Shown: positions 16,870-27,431, counted from the stretch's first letter. The stretch is 64,000 nt of DNA from Paucimonas lemoignei (GCA_900475325.1 LS483371.1:4464001-4528000); one strand, 5' to 3'. Numbers and translations are program-made. The notes: generated by a model not told the origin, from the sequence alone.

Positions 16870-18068
16870 GCCGCGCTCGCCTGCAAGCGGGCTACCGGCC
16901 GCTCGCGCACCGGCCAGTTCAGTGCCGCAGCCAACAGGCTGAGCAGAATCGACAATTGCCAGACCAAGTCGTAACTCCCCGTGCGGTCATACACAACGCC
17001 TCCGAGCCAACCACCCAGAAAGGCGCCCAACTGGTGGAACAGAAAGACGATCCCACCGAGCATGGACAGGTTACGCACGCCGAACAAGGTCGCCACGGTG
17101 CCGTTGGTCAGTGGCACCGTCGACAACCACAGCAGCCCCATGGCCACTCCAAACAGATAGGCCGAGGTCTGACTCAACGGCACTGAAATGAACAGCACAA
17201 TGACCACAGCCCGCAGCAGGTACAGCATGGTCAGCAGCCGCGGCTTGGACATCCGCCCACCCAGCCAGCCAGCGGTGTAAGTGCCGAAAATATTGAACAG
17301 GCCGATCAGCGCCAATACGGTGGTCCCGACCTTGGCGGGCAGGTGTTGATCCACCAGGTAGGCGGGCAGATGTACGCCGATGAACACCACCTGAAAACCG
17401 CAGACAAAAAAGCCCAGTGCCAGTAACCAGAAGCCCGAATGAGAACAGGCTTCCTTGAGGGCTTCACGCAGGGTCTGCTCGCCACCGAGCAACGGCGCAG
17501 GGCTGTCCTTGAGCATCATCACCAGCGGCAGAATCAGCGCCACCATCGCACCCAACACCAGCAAGGCCGTGGACCAACCCAGCCAGCTGAGCAGGCCCAG
17601 GGTGCCAGGCAGCATGGCGAACTGACCAAAGGACCCGGCCGCGCTGGCGATACCCATGCCCATGCTGCGTTTCTCTGGCGGCAAGGCCCGGCCCACCACG
17701 CCAAGGATCACCGAGAAAGATGTTCCTGAAAGGCCGATGCCGATCAACACGCCTGCGCTCAACGACAGGCTCAGAGGCGAGTCGGCCATGCTCATCATCA
17801 TCAGACCGGCGGCATAGAGGATACCCCCGACGAACACCACCTTCGCGGCACCAAAACGGTCAGCCAGCGCGCCAGCAAAGGGCTGCGCCAGACCCCACAT
17901 CAGGTTTTGAAAAGCGATGGCAAAGGCAAAGACTTCCCGACCCCAGCCAAAGTCGGCACTCATGGGCGCCAGGAACAGCCCGAAGCCATGGCGAGTGCCC
18001 AGCGACAGCGCCAGAATCAACGCACTGCCCAACAGGATCCAGCCACTGGTACGCCAGACAGATGTCAT
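16866..18068 (-). CDS. Major facilitator superfamily transporter
   Basis: A 400-residue inner-membrane protein with about 12 helices, resembling the MFS group often annotated as OFA/monocarboxylate-like (early RHGFGLFLAPMSADFGWGREVFAFA, which includes the group's Phe/Gly-rich helix 1). The ATG at 18066-18068 has GGAGAAC upstream and is preferred to one eight codons earlier. Substrate is unknown. It lies downstream of the cob genes on the same strand but is separated from cobS by a REPIN; a role in cobalamin metabolism is not supported. Confidence 0.88.
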   Translation of the reverse strand: MTSVWRTSGWILLGSALILALSLGTRHGFGLFLAPMSADFGWGREVFAFAIAFQNLMWGLAQPFAGALADRFGAAKVVFVGGILYAAGLMMMSMADSPLSLSLSAGVLIGIGLSGTSFSVILGVVGRALPPEKRSMGMGIASAAGSFGQFAMLPGTLGLLSWLGWSTALLVLGAMVALILPLVMMLKDSPAPLLGGEQTLREALKEACSHSGFWLLALGFFVCGFQVVFIGVHLPAYLVDQHLPAKVGTTVLALIGLFNIFGTYTAGWLGGRMSKPRLLTMLYLLRAVVIVLFISVPLSQTSAYLFGVAMGLLWLSTVPLTNGTVATLFGVRNLSMLGGIVFLFHQLGAFLGGWLGGVVYDRTGSYDLVWQLSILLSLLAAALNWPVRERPVARLQASAA

Positions 18069-18185
18069 TGTTGTTCTCCGGAATGCAGGCAAAACCGAGT
18101 TACGCGCATATACCCGTAACTGAATGTGTGGAAGTTACGCGCTGGTGGGTGGGGGTGTCAATGAAGGTAATGTCGTCGAAAACCC

Positions 18186-18275
18186 GTGGGAGCGAATTCA
18201 TTCGCGAAGGCGATGTTCCTGCCGACACATAGGCATCGAATGTAATGGCCCTTTCGCGAATGAATTCGCTCCCAC
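18186..18275. repeat. REPIN, GTGGGAGCGAATTCATTCGCGAA family
   Basis: Intact inverted pair (GTGGGAGCGAATTCATTCGCGAA ... TTCGCGAATGAATTCGCTCCCAC) between cobS and the MFS gene. Confidence 0.92.
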
Positions 18276-18293
18276 GAGGGTGTCCGGTTGCAA

Positions 18294-19025
18294 TCAGATT
18301 AATACCACCGCCAACAAAACCACCGCCTCCAGCAACTCCAGTAAGGCGCCCGCCGTATCACCGGTCGTCCCGCCCAGACGCCTGACCATCAAATGCCTGA
18401 GCCAATAGAAACCGAGCGCTGCCGCGACGAGGGCATATAAGCCGGCCCACCCGCCGATCAGCAGGCAACCCAGCGCGGCGACCAGCAATACCTTTTGCCC
18501 CGCCGGACGTGGCAAGTGATCGGCCAGCGCCTGCCCTAGCCCGCCCTGGCGCACATATGGCGTGCAGAGAAACAGACCCAGCATCGCGCCGCGGCCAATC
18601 ACCGGGGCCAGGAGCAAGGCGAGCCAGTGCTGCTGCTCGATCAGAGCCAGCAGCGCGGCGAATTTGAGCAGCAGCACCAGGATGAGCGTAACGACGGCAA
18701 TGGGCCCGCTGCGCGGATCTTTCATGATGCTCAGGGTGCGCTCGCGGTCGCCAAAGCCGCCGAGCCAGGCGTCGGCGCTGTCGGCCAGACCATCCAGATG
18801 CAGGCCACCACTGAGCAGCACCCAGGCGGTCAGCAGCAAGGCAGCGTGCAACATCATCGGCGCGCCGCTGAGCAGAGCGTTCAGGCCTACCAGCACCACA
18901 CCGAACAGCACACCCACCAAAGGATAGAACAGCAACGAACGCCCCTGCTCCTGCGGCTTGGGCATGCCAGGCAAGCTGATCGGCAGGCTGCTGAGGAATT
19001 GCAGGGCGATCCAGAATGGCAACAT
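18294..19025 (-). CDS. cobS: Adenosylcobinamide-GDP ribazoletransferase (cobalamin synthase)
   Basis: A 243-residue membrane enzyme joining adenosylcobinamide-GDP to alpha-ribazole (phosphate), the last assembly step of cobalamin. Typical features are an N-terminal PFWIALQFLSSLPI, then SGGLHLDGLADSADAWLGGFGDRERTLSIMKDPRSGPI-like sequence (metal-binding Asp cluster at about 78-110) and several helices. It is the most distal cob gene in the run and is separated from cobC by a REPIN, the second such interruption, so its expression may differ from the promoter-proximal genes. Also called cobV. Confidence 0.94.
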   Translation of the reverse strand: MLPFWIALQFLSSLPISLPGMPKPQEQGRSLLFYPLVGVLFGVVLVGLNALLSGAPMMLHAALLLTAWVLLSGGLHLDGLADSADAWLGGFGDRERTLSIMKDPRSGPIAVVTLILVLLLKFAALLALIEQQHWLALLLAPVIGRGAMLGLFLCTPYVRQGGLGQALADHLPRPAGQKVLLVAALGCLLIGGWAGLYALVAAALGFYWLRHLMVRRLGGTTGDTAGALLELLEAVVLLAVVLI

Positions 19026-19053
19026 GTCAACTCTCTAAATGAAACGCTTTTTC

Positions 19054-19123
19054 TGTAGGAGCTGCCGAAGGCTGCGAAGGCGTTCTCACTGACAACCCTT
19101 CGCAGCCTGCGGCAGCTCCTACA
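19054..19123. repeat. REPIN, GTAGGAGCTGCCGAAGGCTG family
   Basis: Inverted REP pair between cobC and cobS inside the cob gene run; the right half carries one change (CTGCGGC for CTTCGGC). Confidence 0.9.
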
Positions 19124-19127
19124 GATC

Positions 19128-19703
19128 TCAGTATCTCGCTACCAGTAACCCACCCTCAGCCACACTGATCCCCAGCAACGCGCCATATCCCACCGCAACT
19201 TGCAGCAGTTGCTCGCGAGGCAGGCCGCGGGCCTGGGCCAATAGCAGTCGCATCACGCCACCATGGCTTATCAGCAGCACCCGCTCACCGGCATAAGCCT
19301 GATGCAGCCGTTGCACCGCTGCCAGCACACGCGCCGAGAAATCAATCACCGGCTCGCCATTGGGCGGCGTAAAGCCATAGGGGTCGTTCCAGAACAAGCC
19401 CAGGCCTTCGGCGTCGGTGTCCATCAGTTGTGCAGCGCTATGCCCTTCCCAATCGCCGAAATGCAACTCCCGTAGACCCGGCTCCAGGCTCAACGGCAGG
19501 GCCAGGCGCTGCGCCAGTTCTTCGGCGAATCGCGCACAACGCTGCAGAGGCGAACTGACGATACGGTCCCACGGCCCGGCCTCGGCCACTGCGGCGCGCA
19601 TCTGCTCCCAACCGGTTTGCGTCAACGCATCATCGATGCTGCCGCGCATGCCGCCACCCAACTCGGTTTCGCCATGGCGCAGCATGTCCAGAAGCAGGGT
19701 CAT
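19128..19703 (-). CDS. cobC: Alpha-ribazole phosphatase (histidine phosphatase family)
   Basis: A 191-residue histidine phosphatase that should remove the phosphate from alpha-ribazole-5'-phosphate or adenosylcobalamin-5'-phosphate. The phosphohistidine motif is LRHGETE at about 8-14, with [11 protein letters not shown] at about 78-88 and the second histidine in [12 protein letters not shown] at about 145-156. The start overlaps the cobT stop by 4 bases, so it is translationally coupled to cobT. The family is broad; the substrate is assigned from context. Confidence 0.9.
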   Translation of the reverse strand: MTLLLDMLRHGETELGGGMRGSIDDALTQTGWEQMRAAVAEAGPWDRIVSSPLQRCARFAEELAQRLALPLSLEPGLRELHFGDWEGHSAAQLMDTDAEGLGLFWNDPYGFTPPNGEPVIDFSARVLAAVQRLHQAYAGERVLLISHGGVMRLLLAQARGLPREQLLQVAVGYGALLGISVAEGGLLVARY

Positions 19704-20752
19704 GCCGGGCGATCCGCGACGGCGGCTTCGGCGAAGGTCGCCATGCCGTTGTGCAACTGGCAGGCGAGGCGCACCAGCGGCACCGCCAAGGCTGCGCCGC
19801 TGCCCTCACCCAGCCGCAGGCCCAGATCCAGCAGCGGCTCGGCTTGCAGGGTTTCCAGCAGATGGCGATGGCCCGGCTCGGCACCCCGATGACCAAACAG
19901 CAGCCAGTCCCGGCAAGACGGGTTCAGGCGTACGGCAACCAGCGCGGCAACGCTGCAGATAAAACCGTCGACCAGCACCGGGATGCCTTCCTGCGCGCAC
20001 GCCAGATAGGCACCGACCAGCGCGGCAATCTCGAAACCACCGAGGCAGAACAGGCTTTGCAGCGGATCGCCAGCCTGCTCGGCGTGCAAAGCCAGCGCAC
20101 GCTCGATCACCTGTGTCTTGTGTGCGATACCAGCGGCGTTCAGCCCGGTACCCGGCCCCACCAGCAACTGCGCCGCGCATTCGAGCAGCGAACAGGCCAC
20201 GGCGCTGGCAGCGGCCGTATTGCCAATGCCCATCTCGCCGCCCACGAACAGCTCACTGCCCACGGCTTTGGCGCGCAACACGCTATCGCGTCCGGCCTGC
20301 ATTGCCGCAAGCCCCTGCTCCTGAGTCATCGCCGGACCCTGGGCGAAGTTCGCGGTGCCTGCACCGATACGCAGATGGCGCACACCCGGCAGATCCAGTG
20401 GCGAAACGGTGCCCAGGTCAACCACGTCCAACTGCGCTGAAAGCTGCTGAGCCAACACGCTAATAGCTGCGCCGCCAGTCACAAAGTTGTGCAGCATTTG
20501 CCCGGTCACTTCCTGGGGATAAGCCGACACGCCCTCGGCAACCACACCGTGATCACCCGCGAAGATAGCGATCCACAGCGCGTCAGCCTTGGGTTTCACC
20601 CGGCCCTGCAATCCGGCCAGCTGCACCGCGACTCGCTCAAGCTGGCCCAGGGAGCCCGTGGGTTTGGTCAGTTGCTGCTGACGGGCCAGGGCTTCTTCGC
20701 GAACCGCGACGTTGATCACCTGTGCAGGCTCAAGCCACCAGGAGTTATTCAT
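19700..20752 (-). CDS. cobT: Nicotinate-nucleotide:dimethylbenzimidazole phosphoribosyltransferase
   Basis: A 350-residue enzyme that activates dimethylbenzimidazole to alpha-ribazole-5'-phosphate using nicotinate mononucleotide. Seen: [11 protein letters not shown] at about 29-39, [20 protein letters not shown] (about 65-84), [11 protein letters not shown] near 170, and the C-terminal [12 protein letters not shown] with the catalytic glutamate at about 316. Full family length. It overlaps cobU upstream and cobC downstream by 4 bases each. Together with bluB at 24763 it provides the lower ligand pathway. Confidence 0.96.
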   Translation of the reverse strand: MNNSWWLEPAQVINVAVREEALARQQQLTKPTGSLGQLERVAVQLAGLQGRVKPKADALWIAIFAGDHGVVAEGVSAYPQEVTGQMLHNFVTGGAAISVLAQQLSAQLDVVDLGTVSPLDLPGVRHLRIGAGTANFAQGPAMTQEQGLAAMQAGRDSVLRAKAVGSELFVGGEMGIGNTAAASAVACSLLECAAQLLVGPGTGLNAAGIAHKTQVIERALALHAEQAGDPLQSLFCLGGFEIAALVGAYLACAQEGIPVLVDGFICSVAALVAVRLNPSCRDWLLFGHRGAEPGHRHLLETLQAEPLLDLGLRLGEGSGAALAVPLVRLACQLHNGMATFAEAAVADRPA

Positions 20753-21270
20753 AATGCGGGTCCTTTCAAGGTCAATGGCAATCCGGCGACGGTGAGCACC
20801 ACGCGCTCACAGCGTTCAGCCAGGGCTTGATGGAGCAAGCCTGCCTCATCGACATAACGGCGGGTCAGCTCACCGAGTGGCACGACGCCCAGCCCGGTTT
20901 CGTTGCTGACAAAAATGATTTCGCCTGGCAGGTGCGCCAGGCAATCGAGCAGCGCCCCGCGCTCTTGCGCGAGACGTTCGGGGTCTTCCAGCATCAGCAG
21001 GTTGGTCAGCCACAAGGTCAGGCAGTCCACCAGCAGGCAGCGATCAGGCCTGGCGTTATCGCGCAGCACACGCGCCAGCTCCACTGGCTCCTCGATCAGC
21101 CCCCAAGTGGCCGGGCGACGCTCGCGATGCACTGCAACCCGCTGGTTCAGCTCGCCGTCCACCGGTTGGCTGGTGGCGATATACACCACCGCCAGCCCCG
21201 AGCCGCTGGCCAGCCCTTCCGCCAGCCGACTCTTGCCGGAGCGTGCGCCGCCGAGGATTAGTTGCTGCAT
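20749..21270 (-). CDS. cobU: Adenosylcobinamide kinase/guanylyltransferase
   Basis: A 173-residue bifunctional enzyme: phosphorylates adenosylcobinamide and then adds GMP. The P-loop [12 protein letters not shown] is at about 8-19, the guanylylated-histidine region is [18 protein letters not shown] at about 44-61, and [11 protein letters not shown] follows near 84. The ATG at 21268-21270 is chosen over a TTG seven codons upstream. Its stop overlaps cobT. A REPIN separates it from cobQ upstream, so it may start a second transcriptional or stability segment. Also called cobP. Confidence 0.95.
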   Translation of the reverse strand: MQQLILGGARSGKSRLAEGLASGSGLAVVYIATSQPVDGELNQRVAVHRERRPATWGLIEEPVELARVLRDNARPDRCLLVDCLTLWLTNLLMLEDPERLAQERGALLDCLAHLPGEIIFVSNETGLGVVPLGELTRRYVDEAGLLHQALAERCERVVLTVAGLPLTLKGPAL

Positions 21271-21308
21271 GTCAGTGCGCCTTTCTATCAAATTGAAATA
21301 CGTTCCCC

Positions 21309-21380
21309 TGTAGGAGCTGCCGCAGGCTGCGAAGGCGGCGTACCTGCCAGCCCCATTCGCAGCCTTCGGCAGCTCCTACA
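21309..21380. repeat. REPIN, GTAGGAGCTGCC family, between cobQ and cobU
   Basis: Inverted pair, TGTAGGAGCTGCCGCAGGCTGCGAA ... TTCGCAGCCTTCGGCAGCTCCTACA. It interrupts the otherwise overlapping cob genes. Confidence 0.9.
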
Positions 21381-21394
21381 GGGTAAGCGCGGTG

Positions 21395-22849
21395 TTATTG
21401 CAGCCCACACAACTCCCGCAACAACCCGCCATCCAGATGGTTTTCCACCAAATCCGCCAGGCGTTCGATGTCGCGTTCGCGCAGGGCGTGGTAATCCACT
21501 TGCTGCACATTCTGCAGACCGGCCCAGCGCAACAGCGCGCTGCACGCCTCGGGGGTTTCGAACAGGCCGTGCAGGTAGGTGCCGAAAATCTGTCCGTCAG
21601 GACTTTGCGCGCCGTCGACTCGACCGTCGTCCAGTTGCACCGCCGGATTTTCCAGCGCCGCGCCCGTGGTCACTCCAGCGTGAATTTCATAGCCGCTGAC
21701 CTGCACGCCTTCAAGCAGCAAGGCGCCGGCCACGTTGCGCAGTTGTTTGTGTTCTTCAAGGACGGTGCTCATCTCCAGCAACCCCAGGCCAGCGCTGGAT
21801 CCCGGCGCGCCTTCGAGCCCCAGCGGGTCGTGCAATTGCTGGCCAAGCATCTGCAAACCGCCGCATATACCCAGCAGCTTGCCGCCGTAGCGCAGATGGC
21901 GGTCAATGGCGCTGTCCCAACCGTTGGCACGCAAATAGGCCATGTCGCTGCGCACACTCTTGGAGCCCGGCAGGATGATCAGGTCCGCTGCCGGGATCGC
22001 CTGCCCAGGCCCGATGAACTGCAGATTGACCTGCGGATGCAGGCGCAACGGGTCGAAATCGGTGTGATTGCTGATGCGTGGCAGGATCGGCACCACCACA
22101 TTCAGCACTTGCTCGACCTTATCGGTCTGGCGCTGATCGAGGCCGTCTTCGGCCTCCAGATGCAGATCCATCACGTAAGGCAACACGCCCACCACCGGCT
22201 TGCCGGTGCGCGCTTCGAGCCAGTCCAGCCCCGGCTGGAGCAACGCGATGTCGCCGCGAAAACGATTGATGATGAACCCTTTGACCCGCGCCTGCTCGCT
22301 GGGCGACAGCAATTCCAGGGTGCCCACCAGATGGGCGAAAACCCCGCCGCGATTGATGTCGGCAATCAGCAGCACCGGACAATCCACCGCTTCGGCAAAG
22401 CCCATGTTGGCGATGTCATTGGCGCGCAGATTGATCTCGGCGGGGGATCCGGCGCCTTCGACCATGATCACCGGGTACGTCTGGCTCAGCCGGGTGTGGG
22501 ATTCGAGCACCGCCTGCATGGCGATCTCTTTGTAGCCGTGATACGCCACCGCGTTCATGGTGGTGACCGCGCGGCCGTGGATAATCACCTGGGCGCCGGT
22601 ATCGCTGTTGGGCTTGAGCAGCACCGGGTTCATGTCGGTGTGGGGCTCAAGAAAGCATGCCTGAGCCTGCACCGCCTGAGCGCGGCCAATCTCCCCGCCA
22701 TCGGCGGTGACGGCACTGTTGAGCGCCATGTTCTGCGGCTTGAACGGCACGACCGCCACGCCCTGGCGGGTCAGCCAACGGCACAGGGCGGTCACCAGCG
22801 TGCTTTTGCCGGCATCCGACGTAGTGCCCTGCACCATCAATGTGGTCAT
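21395..22849 (-). CDS. cobQ: Cobyric acid synthase (glutamine-hydrolysing)
   Basis: A 484-residue amidotransferase that amidates side chains b, d, e and g of adenosylcobyrinic acid a,c-diamide. The N-terminal ATP-binding domain starts [19 protein letters not shown] (P-loop about 7-17), [25 protein letters not shown] sequence follows near 39, and the C-terminal class I glutaminase-like domain carries the nucleophile in [12 protein letters not shown] at about 330-341, with a later TYLHGLFE histidine. Start ATG overlaps the cobD stop by 4 bases. Length is as expected. Confidence 0.96.
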   Translation of the reverse strand: MTTLMVQGTTSDAGKSTLVTALCRWLTRQGVAVVPFKPQNMALNSAVTADGGEIGRAQAVQAQACFLEPHTDMNPVLLKPNSDTGAQVIIHGRAVTTMNAVAYHGYKEIAMQAVLESHTRLSQTYPVIMVEGAGSPAEINLRANDIANMGFAEAVDCPVLLIADINRGGVFAHLVGTLELLSPSEQARVKGFIINRFRGDIALLQPGLDWLEARTGKPVVGVLPYVMDLHLEAEDGLDQRQTDKVEQVLNVVVPILPRISNHTDFDPLRLHPQVNLQFIGPGQAIPAADLIILPGSKSVRSDMAYLRANGWDSAIDRHLRYGGKLLGICGGLQMLGQQLHDPLGLEGAPGSSAGLGLLEMSTVLEEHKQLRNVAGALLLEGVQVSGYEIHAGVTTGAALENPAVQLDDGRVDGAQSPDGQIFGTYLHGLFETPEACSALLRWAGLQNVQQVDYHALRERDIERLADLVENHLDGGLLRELCGLQ

Positions 22850-23865
22850 GGTTGCTCCTGGCCGTGCAGTTGCTGATTGAATTCAAGCAGTGCCGTGTCC
22901 AGGCGCTGCCAGTGCGCTTCGTCACGCGGCAGGCCGAACCGCAGGCTGCACTTGAGCGGGTCATCCACGACAAACAGACGCAGCAGGATCCCGCGCACGG
23001 CGCAAAATTCATACAGCTGCGCGGCCCGAGGTGTAATGACGCGTTGAAACAGCGCACAGCCACCCTGCGGGGCCAAGCCATGGCGCGCCAACAACCCTGC
23101 AAGGCGTTGACTGGCCTGCTCGGTGCGCTGGCGCTGGGCCTGATGAGCGTCGGTGTCTTGCAGACACGCCTGGCCGATGATTCGCGTCGGGCCACTCACC
23201 GCCCAAGGCCCGATTTCACTGCGCAACAGCTTGAGCAGGCGGGTTTCAGCCAGCACGAAACCGAGGCGTACGCCTGCCAGCCCGAAAAATTTGCCGAACG
23301 AACGCAATACGATCAAGCCGGGCAAATCGCTGTGAGCTGCCAGGCTCAGGTCCGGCGTGTTGTCCATGAAAGCTTCGTCGACCACCAGCCAGCCACCACG
23401 CAGGGCCAGGCGAGCGTGCCATTTCAGCAGCTGTTCGGCGCTGAGCATCAGCCCCGTCGGGTTGTTGGGGTTGACCACCACGAGCACGTCGAGGCTGTCG
23501 AGAAAGTAGTCCACTTCGTGCTCGACCAGCTCACGCACCAGAAACCCCGAGCGCCGCCAGGCGTGGGCATGCTCGGCGTAACAGGGCGACAGCACGCCGA
23601 CCTTGCCGGAGTTGCGCAACCTGGGCAGCGCCTGGATGGCGGCCTGAGATCCAGGCACCGCCAAGGCCTGCGATGCGCCGTAATAGGTGCACGCGGCCTG
23701 CTCCAGACCATCGTCGGCCTCGGGCAGTCGCTCCCAGGCCTCTGCCGCAATGGGCGGGATGGGAAAGGCCCAGGGTGCAATACCGGTGGAAAGGTCGAGC
23801 CAGTCCGATTCGGCGATTGCGTATTGACGCGCGGCCTTGCGCAAGCGTCCTCCATGTTCAAGCAT
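22846..23865 (-). CDS. cobD: Threonine-phosphate decarboxylase CobD (cobC in P. denitrificans naming)
   Basis: A 339-residue PLP enzyme of the histidinol-phosphate aminotransferase fold that makes (R)-1-amino-2-propanol phosphate for the nucleotide loop. The start [16 protein letters not shown] is typical; [22 protein letters not shown] at about 147-156 and the PLP lysine in [17 protein letters not shown] at about 206-222 are seen. The start at 23863-23865 overlaps the cbiB stop by 8 bases; a longer in-frame opening upstream lies inside cbiB and is rejected. Same-fold aminotransferases are the alternative, excluded by context. Confidence 0.93.
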   Translation of the reverse strand: MLEHGGRLRKAARQYAIAESDWLDLSTGIAPWAFPIPPIAAEAWERLPEADDGLEQAACTYYGASQALAVPGSQAAIQALPRLRNSGKVGVLSPCYAEHAHAWRRSGFLVRELVEHEVDYFLDSLDVLVVVNPNNPTGLMLSAEQLLKWHARLALRGGWLVVDEAFMDNTPDLSLAAHSDLPGLIVLRSFGKFFGLAGVRLGFVLAETRLLKLLRSEIGPWAVSGPTRIIGQACLQDTDAHQAQRQRTEQASQRLAGLLARHGLAPQGGCALFQRVITPRAAQLYEFCAVRGILLRLFVVDDPLKCSLRFGLPRDEAHWQRLDTALLEFNQQLHGQEQP

Positions 23866-24766
23866 AAAACTCAGCCCCCACGCATAACACCAGCAGCCAC
23901 AACCACACGCCGCGCTGCACCAATTGCCAGCCGCGGTCGATGGAGTTCGCATCGGCAGGCACACCCTCGCCCAACTGCGGACGCTGATGCAGCTCACCGT
24001 GATAAATCGCCGCGCCACCCAGCTCGACGCCCAGCGCGCCAGCACCGGCAGCCATCACCGGGCCAGCATTGGGGCTGTCCCAGGTCGGGCCTTGAGTGCG
24101 CCAGCAACGCAGCGCCAGCCGGGTCTTGCCCAGCAGCGCGTAGGTCAAGGCGACCAGTCGCGCGGGAATATAGTTGAGCAGGTCGTCAATCTTTGCCGCC
24201 GCCCAGCCAAAACGTTCGAACCGTTCGTTGCGATAACCCCACATGGCGTCCAGCGTATTGCTCAGGCGATAGAGCACCACGCCGGGGACACCGGCGACCG
24301 CAAACCAGAACAGGGCAGCAAACACCGCATCGCTGCCATTCTCCAGCACCGACTCGGTGGCGGCACGGGCGACCTCGGTCGCATCGAGTTCGCTGGTCTG
24401 ACGGCTGACCAGATAACCCACCCGGCGCCTGGCTTCCTCCAGATCATCCGAGCGCAACGCCTGAGCCACCGGCTCGACGTGCTCGCCAAGGCTGCGCAAA
24501 CCCAGCGCGCAATACAGCGCGAGGATGTCCACAAGCCAGCCGATGTAAGGCGCCCAACTGAGTAAGGTCGCCAGCAAGGTCAATGGCACCACCGCGATCA
24601 CCCAGGCAGTGACCCCATGGCTGCGCCAGCCTCGTCCGGCAGAATTGAATCGCTGTTCGATACGGTCGGCAAAGCGTCCGAACGCAACCAGCGGATGGGA
24701 CCGTTTCGGCTCGCCCAGGAGCGCATCCAGCGCGACCCCGGCAACGCTCAACAGCGCCACACTCAT
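23858..24766 (-). CDS. cbiB: Adenosylcobinamide-phosphate synthase (cbiB family)
   Basis: A 302-residue membrane enzyme that attaches aminopropanol phosphate to adenosylcobyric acid. Seen: [20 protein letters not shown] at about 13-32, the conserved [20 protein letters not shown] near 142-161, and [22 protein letters not shown] near 164-185, plus four or five hydrophobic stretches. The ATG at 24764-24766 overlaps the bluB stop as ATGA; an upstream ATG five codons earlier is less likely. Called cobD in many Pseudomonas annotations; I use cbiB to avoid confusion with the decarboxylase. Confidence 0.94.
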   Translation of the reverse strand: MSVALLSVAGVALDALLGEPKRSHPLVAFGRFADRIEQRFNSAGRGWRSHGVTAWVIAVVPLTLLATLLSWAPYIGWLVDILALYCALGLRSLGEHVEPVAQALRSDDLEEARRRVGYLVSRQTSELDATEVARAATESVLENGSDAVFAALFWFAVAGVPGVVLYRLSNTLDAMWGYRNERFERFGWAAAKIDDLLNYIPARLVALTYALLGKTRLALRCWRTQGPTWDSPNAGPVMAAGAGALGVELGGAAIYHGELHQRPQLGEGVPADANSIDRGWQLVQRGVWLWLLVLCVGAEFYA

Positions 24767-25413
24767 TGACTGACTCCCCATTGATTTTCAAACAGCATGT
24801 CGCTCAAGGGACGCTCTTGCGTCCAGCCTTCCATGACCAGCATCGGCGCAGGATAGAACTCGGTCACCGGGCCCAGGCAAAGAATCGCCAGCGGCTTGGC
24901 ACCCGCCGGCATGCCCAGCAGATCCGCCAGGGCTTGTGGCTCGAACAGTGACACCCAGCCCATGCCCAGGCCTTCGGCGCGGGCCGCCAACCACAGGTTC
25001 TGGATCGCGCAGGACAACGACGCCAGGTCCATTTCGGGCAGCGTGCGACGGCCAAAGATATGCTTCTCCCGATCATCCATCAGCGCCGCCACCAACACTT
25101 CGGCGCAGTCATTGATGCCTTCGACCTTGAGTTTCATGAAGTCATCGGCACGCTCGCCCATCGCCTCGGCCGTGCGCATACGCTCCTGCTCCACCTGCGC
25201 CTGAATGCTCGCGCGCAACGCCCGGTCGGTGATGCGGATGAAACGCCAAGGCTGCATCAAGCCGACACTGGGCGCCTGATGGGCCGCATCAAGCAGCCGA
25301 ACAAGCAGCTCAGGGGCCACGCTGCCGCCGCTGAAATGGCGCATATCACGCCGCTCAGCGATGGCGCGATAGACCGCCGCGCGCTCCTGCTCGCTGTACG
25401 CTTGATCACTCAT
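24763..25413 (-). CDS. bluB: 5,6-dimethylbenzimidazole synthase BluB
   Basis: A 216-residue flavin enzyme of the nitroreductase fold that breaks down reduced FMN with oxygen to form dimethylbenzimidazole, the lower ligand of B12. Seen: [16 protein letters not shown] at about 15-30, [15 protein letters not shown] at about 47-61 and [20 protein letters not shown] at about 142-161, all characteristic of BluB. Its presence means lower ligand synthesis is oxygen-dependent, matching an aerobic organism. It overlaps cobB and cbiB by 4 bases each. Confidence 0.95.
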   Translation of the reverse strand: MSDQAYSEQERAAVYRAIAERRDMRHFSGGSVAPELLVRLLDAAHQAPSVGLMQPWRFIRITDRALRASIQAQVEQERMRTAEAMGERADDFMKLKVEGINDCAEVLVAALMDDREKHIFGRRTLPEMDLASLSCAIQNLWLAARAEGLGMGWVSLFEPQALADLLGMPAGAKPLAILCLGPVTEFYPAPMLVMEGWTQERPLSDMLFENQWGVSQ

Positions 25414-26705
25414 GGTTTGAAAAGCGCCGCAACCGCCTGAGGATTGGAAGGGAAATAGAAGTGCACGTATGACGCTGTCAGACGCCCGTCGCGATAGACC
25501 GCCTCCGCGCCACGCCCGCCGTTGGGGCTCAGGCCGCGCGCGATAGGCTGCAGCTCAGTGCTGGTCAGCGAATGGTGATAGGTGTGGCCGCGCAACTCGC
25601 CTTCGGGCAAGGCGACGGTTTGTAACGCCAGGGCGGCCAGGCGCTTCTGCATCACCGCTTCGCCGTTCAGCAGGCCGACCAGTTCGGCACGCTCGCCCTC
25701 GACATCGGTCAAGGCATCTAGCAGATACAACATGCCGCCGCATTCGGCGAGCAACGGTTTGCCAGCCTGGTGGTGGCCGCGAATCGCTGCCAGCATCGGC
25801 GCGTTCTGGCTCAAGGCGACGTGGTGCAATTCCGGGTAGCCGCCCGGCAGATAGAGGCTGTCTGCATCCGGCAAAGCGCTGTCGCGGATCGGTGAGAAGA
25901 ACGACAACTCTGCGCCCATGGCCCGCAGCAGGTCCAGGCTCGCGCCGTAGGTAAACGCGAAGGCTTCGTCATGGGCGATGGCGATGCGCACACCTTCAAG
26001 CAAAGGCTCGGCAGGGATAATCTGCGGCGCGGCAAAGGTCACTGCAGGCGGCAACGCCACTTCGCACGTGCTGGCCAACGCCTCGGCGGCAGCGTCCAGA
26101 CGCAGGTCCAGGTCATTGAGCTCACTGGCCTGAACCAGACCGAGGTGACGGCTGGGCAGCTCGATCCCGGTTTCCCGGGACAGCGCGCCATACCAGCGCA
26201 GACCTTCGGTGAGGCTGCCTTCGAGCAGTTGCGCATGACGCACAGTGCCGACCCGGTTTGCCAATACACCGGCAAACGGCAAATCCGGCTGATAGCGCGC
26301 CAGCCCCAGCGCCAAAGCGCCAAAAGTCTGGGCCATGGCGGTGCCGTCGATCACACCCAGCACCGGAACGCCAAAATGGCGGGCAAGATCGGCGCTGGAC
26401 GGCGTGCCGTCGAACAGGCCCATCACCCCTTCAATCAGAATCAGGTCGGCCTCGCCTGCGGCTTCCCACAACAGGCGGCGGCTTTCATCGGCGCCGACCA
26501 TCCATAAATCCAGCTGATAGACCGGCGCACCGCTGGCCCGCTCAAGAATCATCGGGTCAAGAAAATCGGGGCCGCATTTGAACACCCGAACCTTGCGGCC
26601 CTGGTTGCGATGCAGGCGAGCCAGCGCTGCCGTGACAGTGGTTTTACCCTGGCCCGAGGCGGGCGCGGCGATCAATACCGCCGGGCAGTGACGCGGCTCG
26701 CTCAT
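25410..26705 (-). CDS. cobB: Cobyrinic acid a,c-diamide synthase
   Basis: A 431-residue amidotransferase (CobB of aerobic B12 makers, CbiA family) that amidates the a and c side chains. The N-terminal P-loop APASGQGKTTVTAALAR at about 14-30 and LMVGADESRRLLWEAAGEADLILIEGVMGLFDG follow the family pattern. The C-terminal glutaminase domain has PGGYPELH at about 276-283 and the nucleophile in LAECGGMLYL at about 318-327. It lies 10 bases after cobO and overlaps bluB. Not to be confused with the sirtuin CobB. Confidence 0.95.
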   Translation of the reverse strand: MSEPRHCPAVLIAAPASGQGKTTVTAALARLHRNQGRKVRVFKCGPDFLDPMILERASGAPVYQLDLWMVGADESRRLLWEAAGEADLILIEGVMGLFDGTPSSADLARHFGVPVLGVIDGTAMAQTFGALALGLARYQPDLPFAGVLANRVGTVRHAQLLEGSLTEGLRWYGALSRETGIELPSRHLGLVQASELNDLDLRLDAAAEALASTCEVALPPAVTFAAPQIIPAEPLLEGVRIAIAHDEAFAFTYGASLDLLRAMGAELSFFSPIRDSALPDADSLYLPGGYPELHHVALSQNAPMLAAIRGHHQAGKPLLAECGGMLYLLDALTDVEGERAELVGLLNGEAVMQKRLAALALQTVALPEGELRGHTYHHSLTSTELQPIARGLSPNGGRGAEAVYRDGRLTASYVHFYFPSNPQAVAALFKP

Positions 26706-26715
26706 GAACGATCAC

Positions 26716-27327
26716 TCACAGCTCGATGCCTTTTTGCGCACGGATGCCCGCCTGGAAGGCGTGCTTGACCACAGTGATTTCAGAAACGGTGTCGGCCATG
26801 TCGATCATTTCCGGCTTGGCGCCGCGCCCGGTGACGATCACGTGCTGCATCGGCGGACGGGCCTGCAAATCGGCGAGCACCCGCTCGATGTCCAGATAAC
26901 CGTGCTTGAGGGCGATATTCAGCTCATCGAGCACGACCATGCCGATGGCCGGATCACGAAGCATTTCCAGGGATACTTCCCAGGCGGCTTCGGCGGCGGC
27001 GATATCACGCTGGCGGTCCTGGGTTTCCCAGGTATAGCCCTCGCCCATCACGTGGTAACGCACCTGCTCGGGGAAACGCCGGAAAAAGAATTCTTCGCCG
27101 GTGCTGTTGCTGCCCTTGATGAACTGCACCACACCGCACTGCATGCCGTGGCCCATGGCCCGAGCGAGCATGCCAAAGGCGGAGCTGCTCTTGCCTTTGC
27201 CATTGCCGGTCAGCACCAGCAACAAGCCGCACTCATTGGGAGCGCTGGCGATACGTTCGTCCATTACGGCTTTTTTGCGCAGCATACGCGCCAGGTGGCG
27301 CTCGTCGCGTTCGGGGGATTCGTTCAT
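26716..27327 (-). CDS. cobO: Cob(I)yrinic acid a,c-diamide adenosyltransferase
   Basis: A 203-residue corrinoid adenosyltransferase of the CobA/CobO/BtuR type that attaches the upper adenosyl ligand. The P-loop GNGKGKSSSAFGMLARA at about 43-59 is the family's unusual ATP-binding loop, followed by QFIKGSNSTGEE and later LDELNIALKHGYLD at about 133-146 and VIVTGRGAKPEMIDMAD near 168. The ATG at 27325-27327 follows GGAGAGC and is preferred to an upstream in-frame codon at 27387. First gene of the riboswitch-headed cob run. Confidence 0.95.
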   Translation of the reverse strand: MNESPERDERHLARMLRKKAVMDERIASAPNECGLLLVLTGNGKGKSSSAFGMLARAMGHGMQCGVVQFIKGSNSTGEEFFFRRFPEQVRYHVMGEGYTWETQDRQRDIAAAEAAWEVSLEMLRDPAIGMVVLDELNIALKHGYLDIERVLADLQARPPMQHVIVTGRGAKPEMIDMADTVSEITVVKHAFQAGIRAQKGIEL

Positions 27328-27431
27328 CTCAGCTCTCCGCTTGAGGGCACGCGAAAGCAGACGGCAGGCGGCAGCACTGGCTGGCAACGCCGCCAGGTCA
27401 TGCGCAGAGCATCGCCCGCCGTGATGCTATT

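Noticed and set aside
22846..24045. cobD start at 24045 giving a longer N-terminus
   Set aside because: The extra 60 residues lie inside cbiB and do not match the family; the ATG at 23865 gives the usual start.
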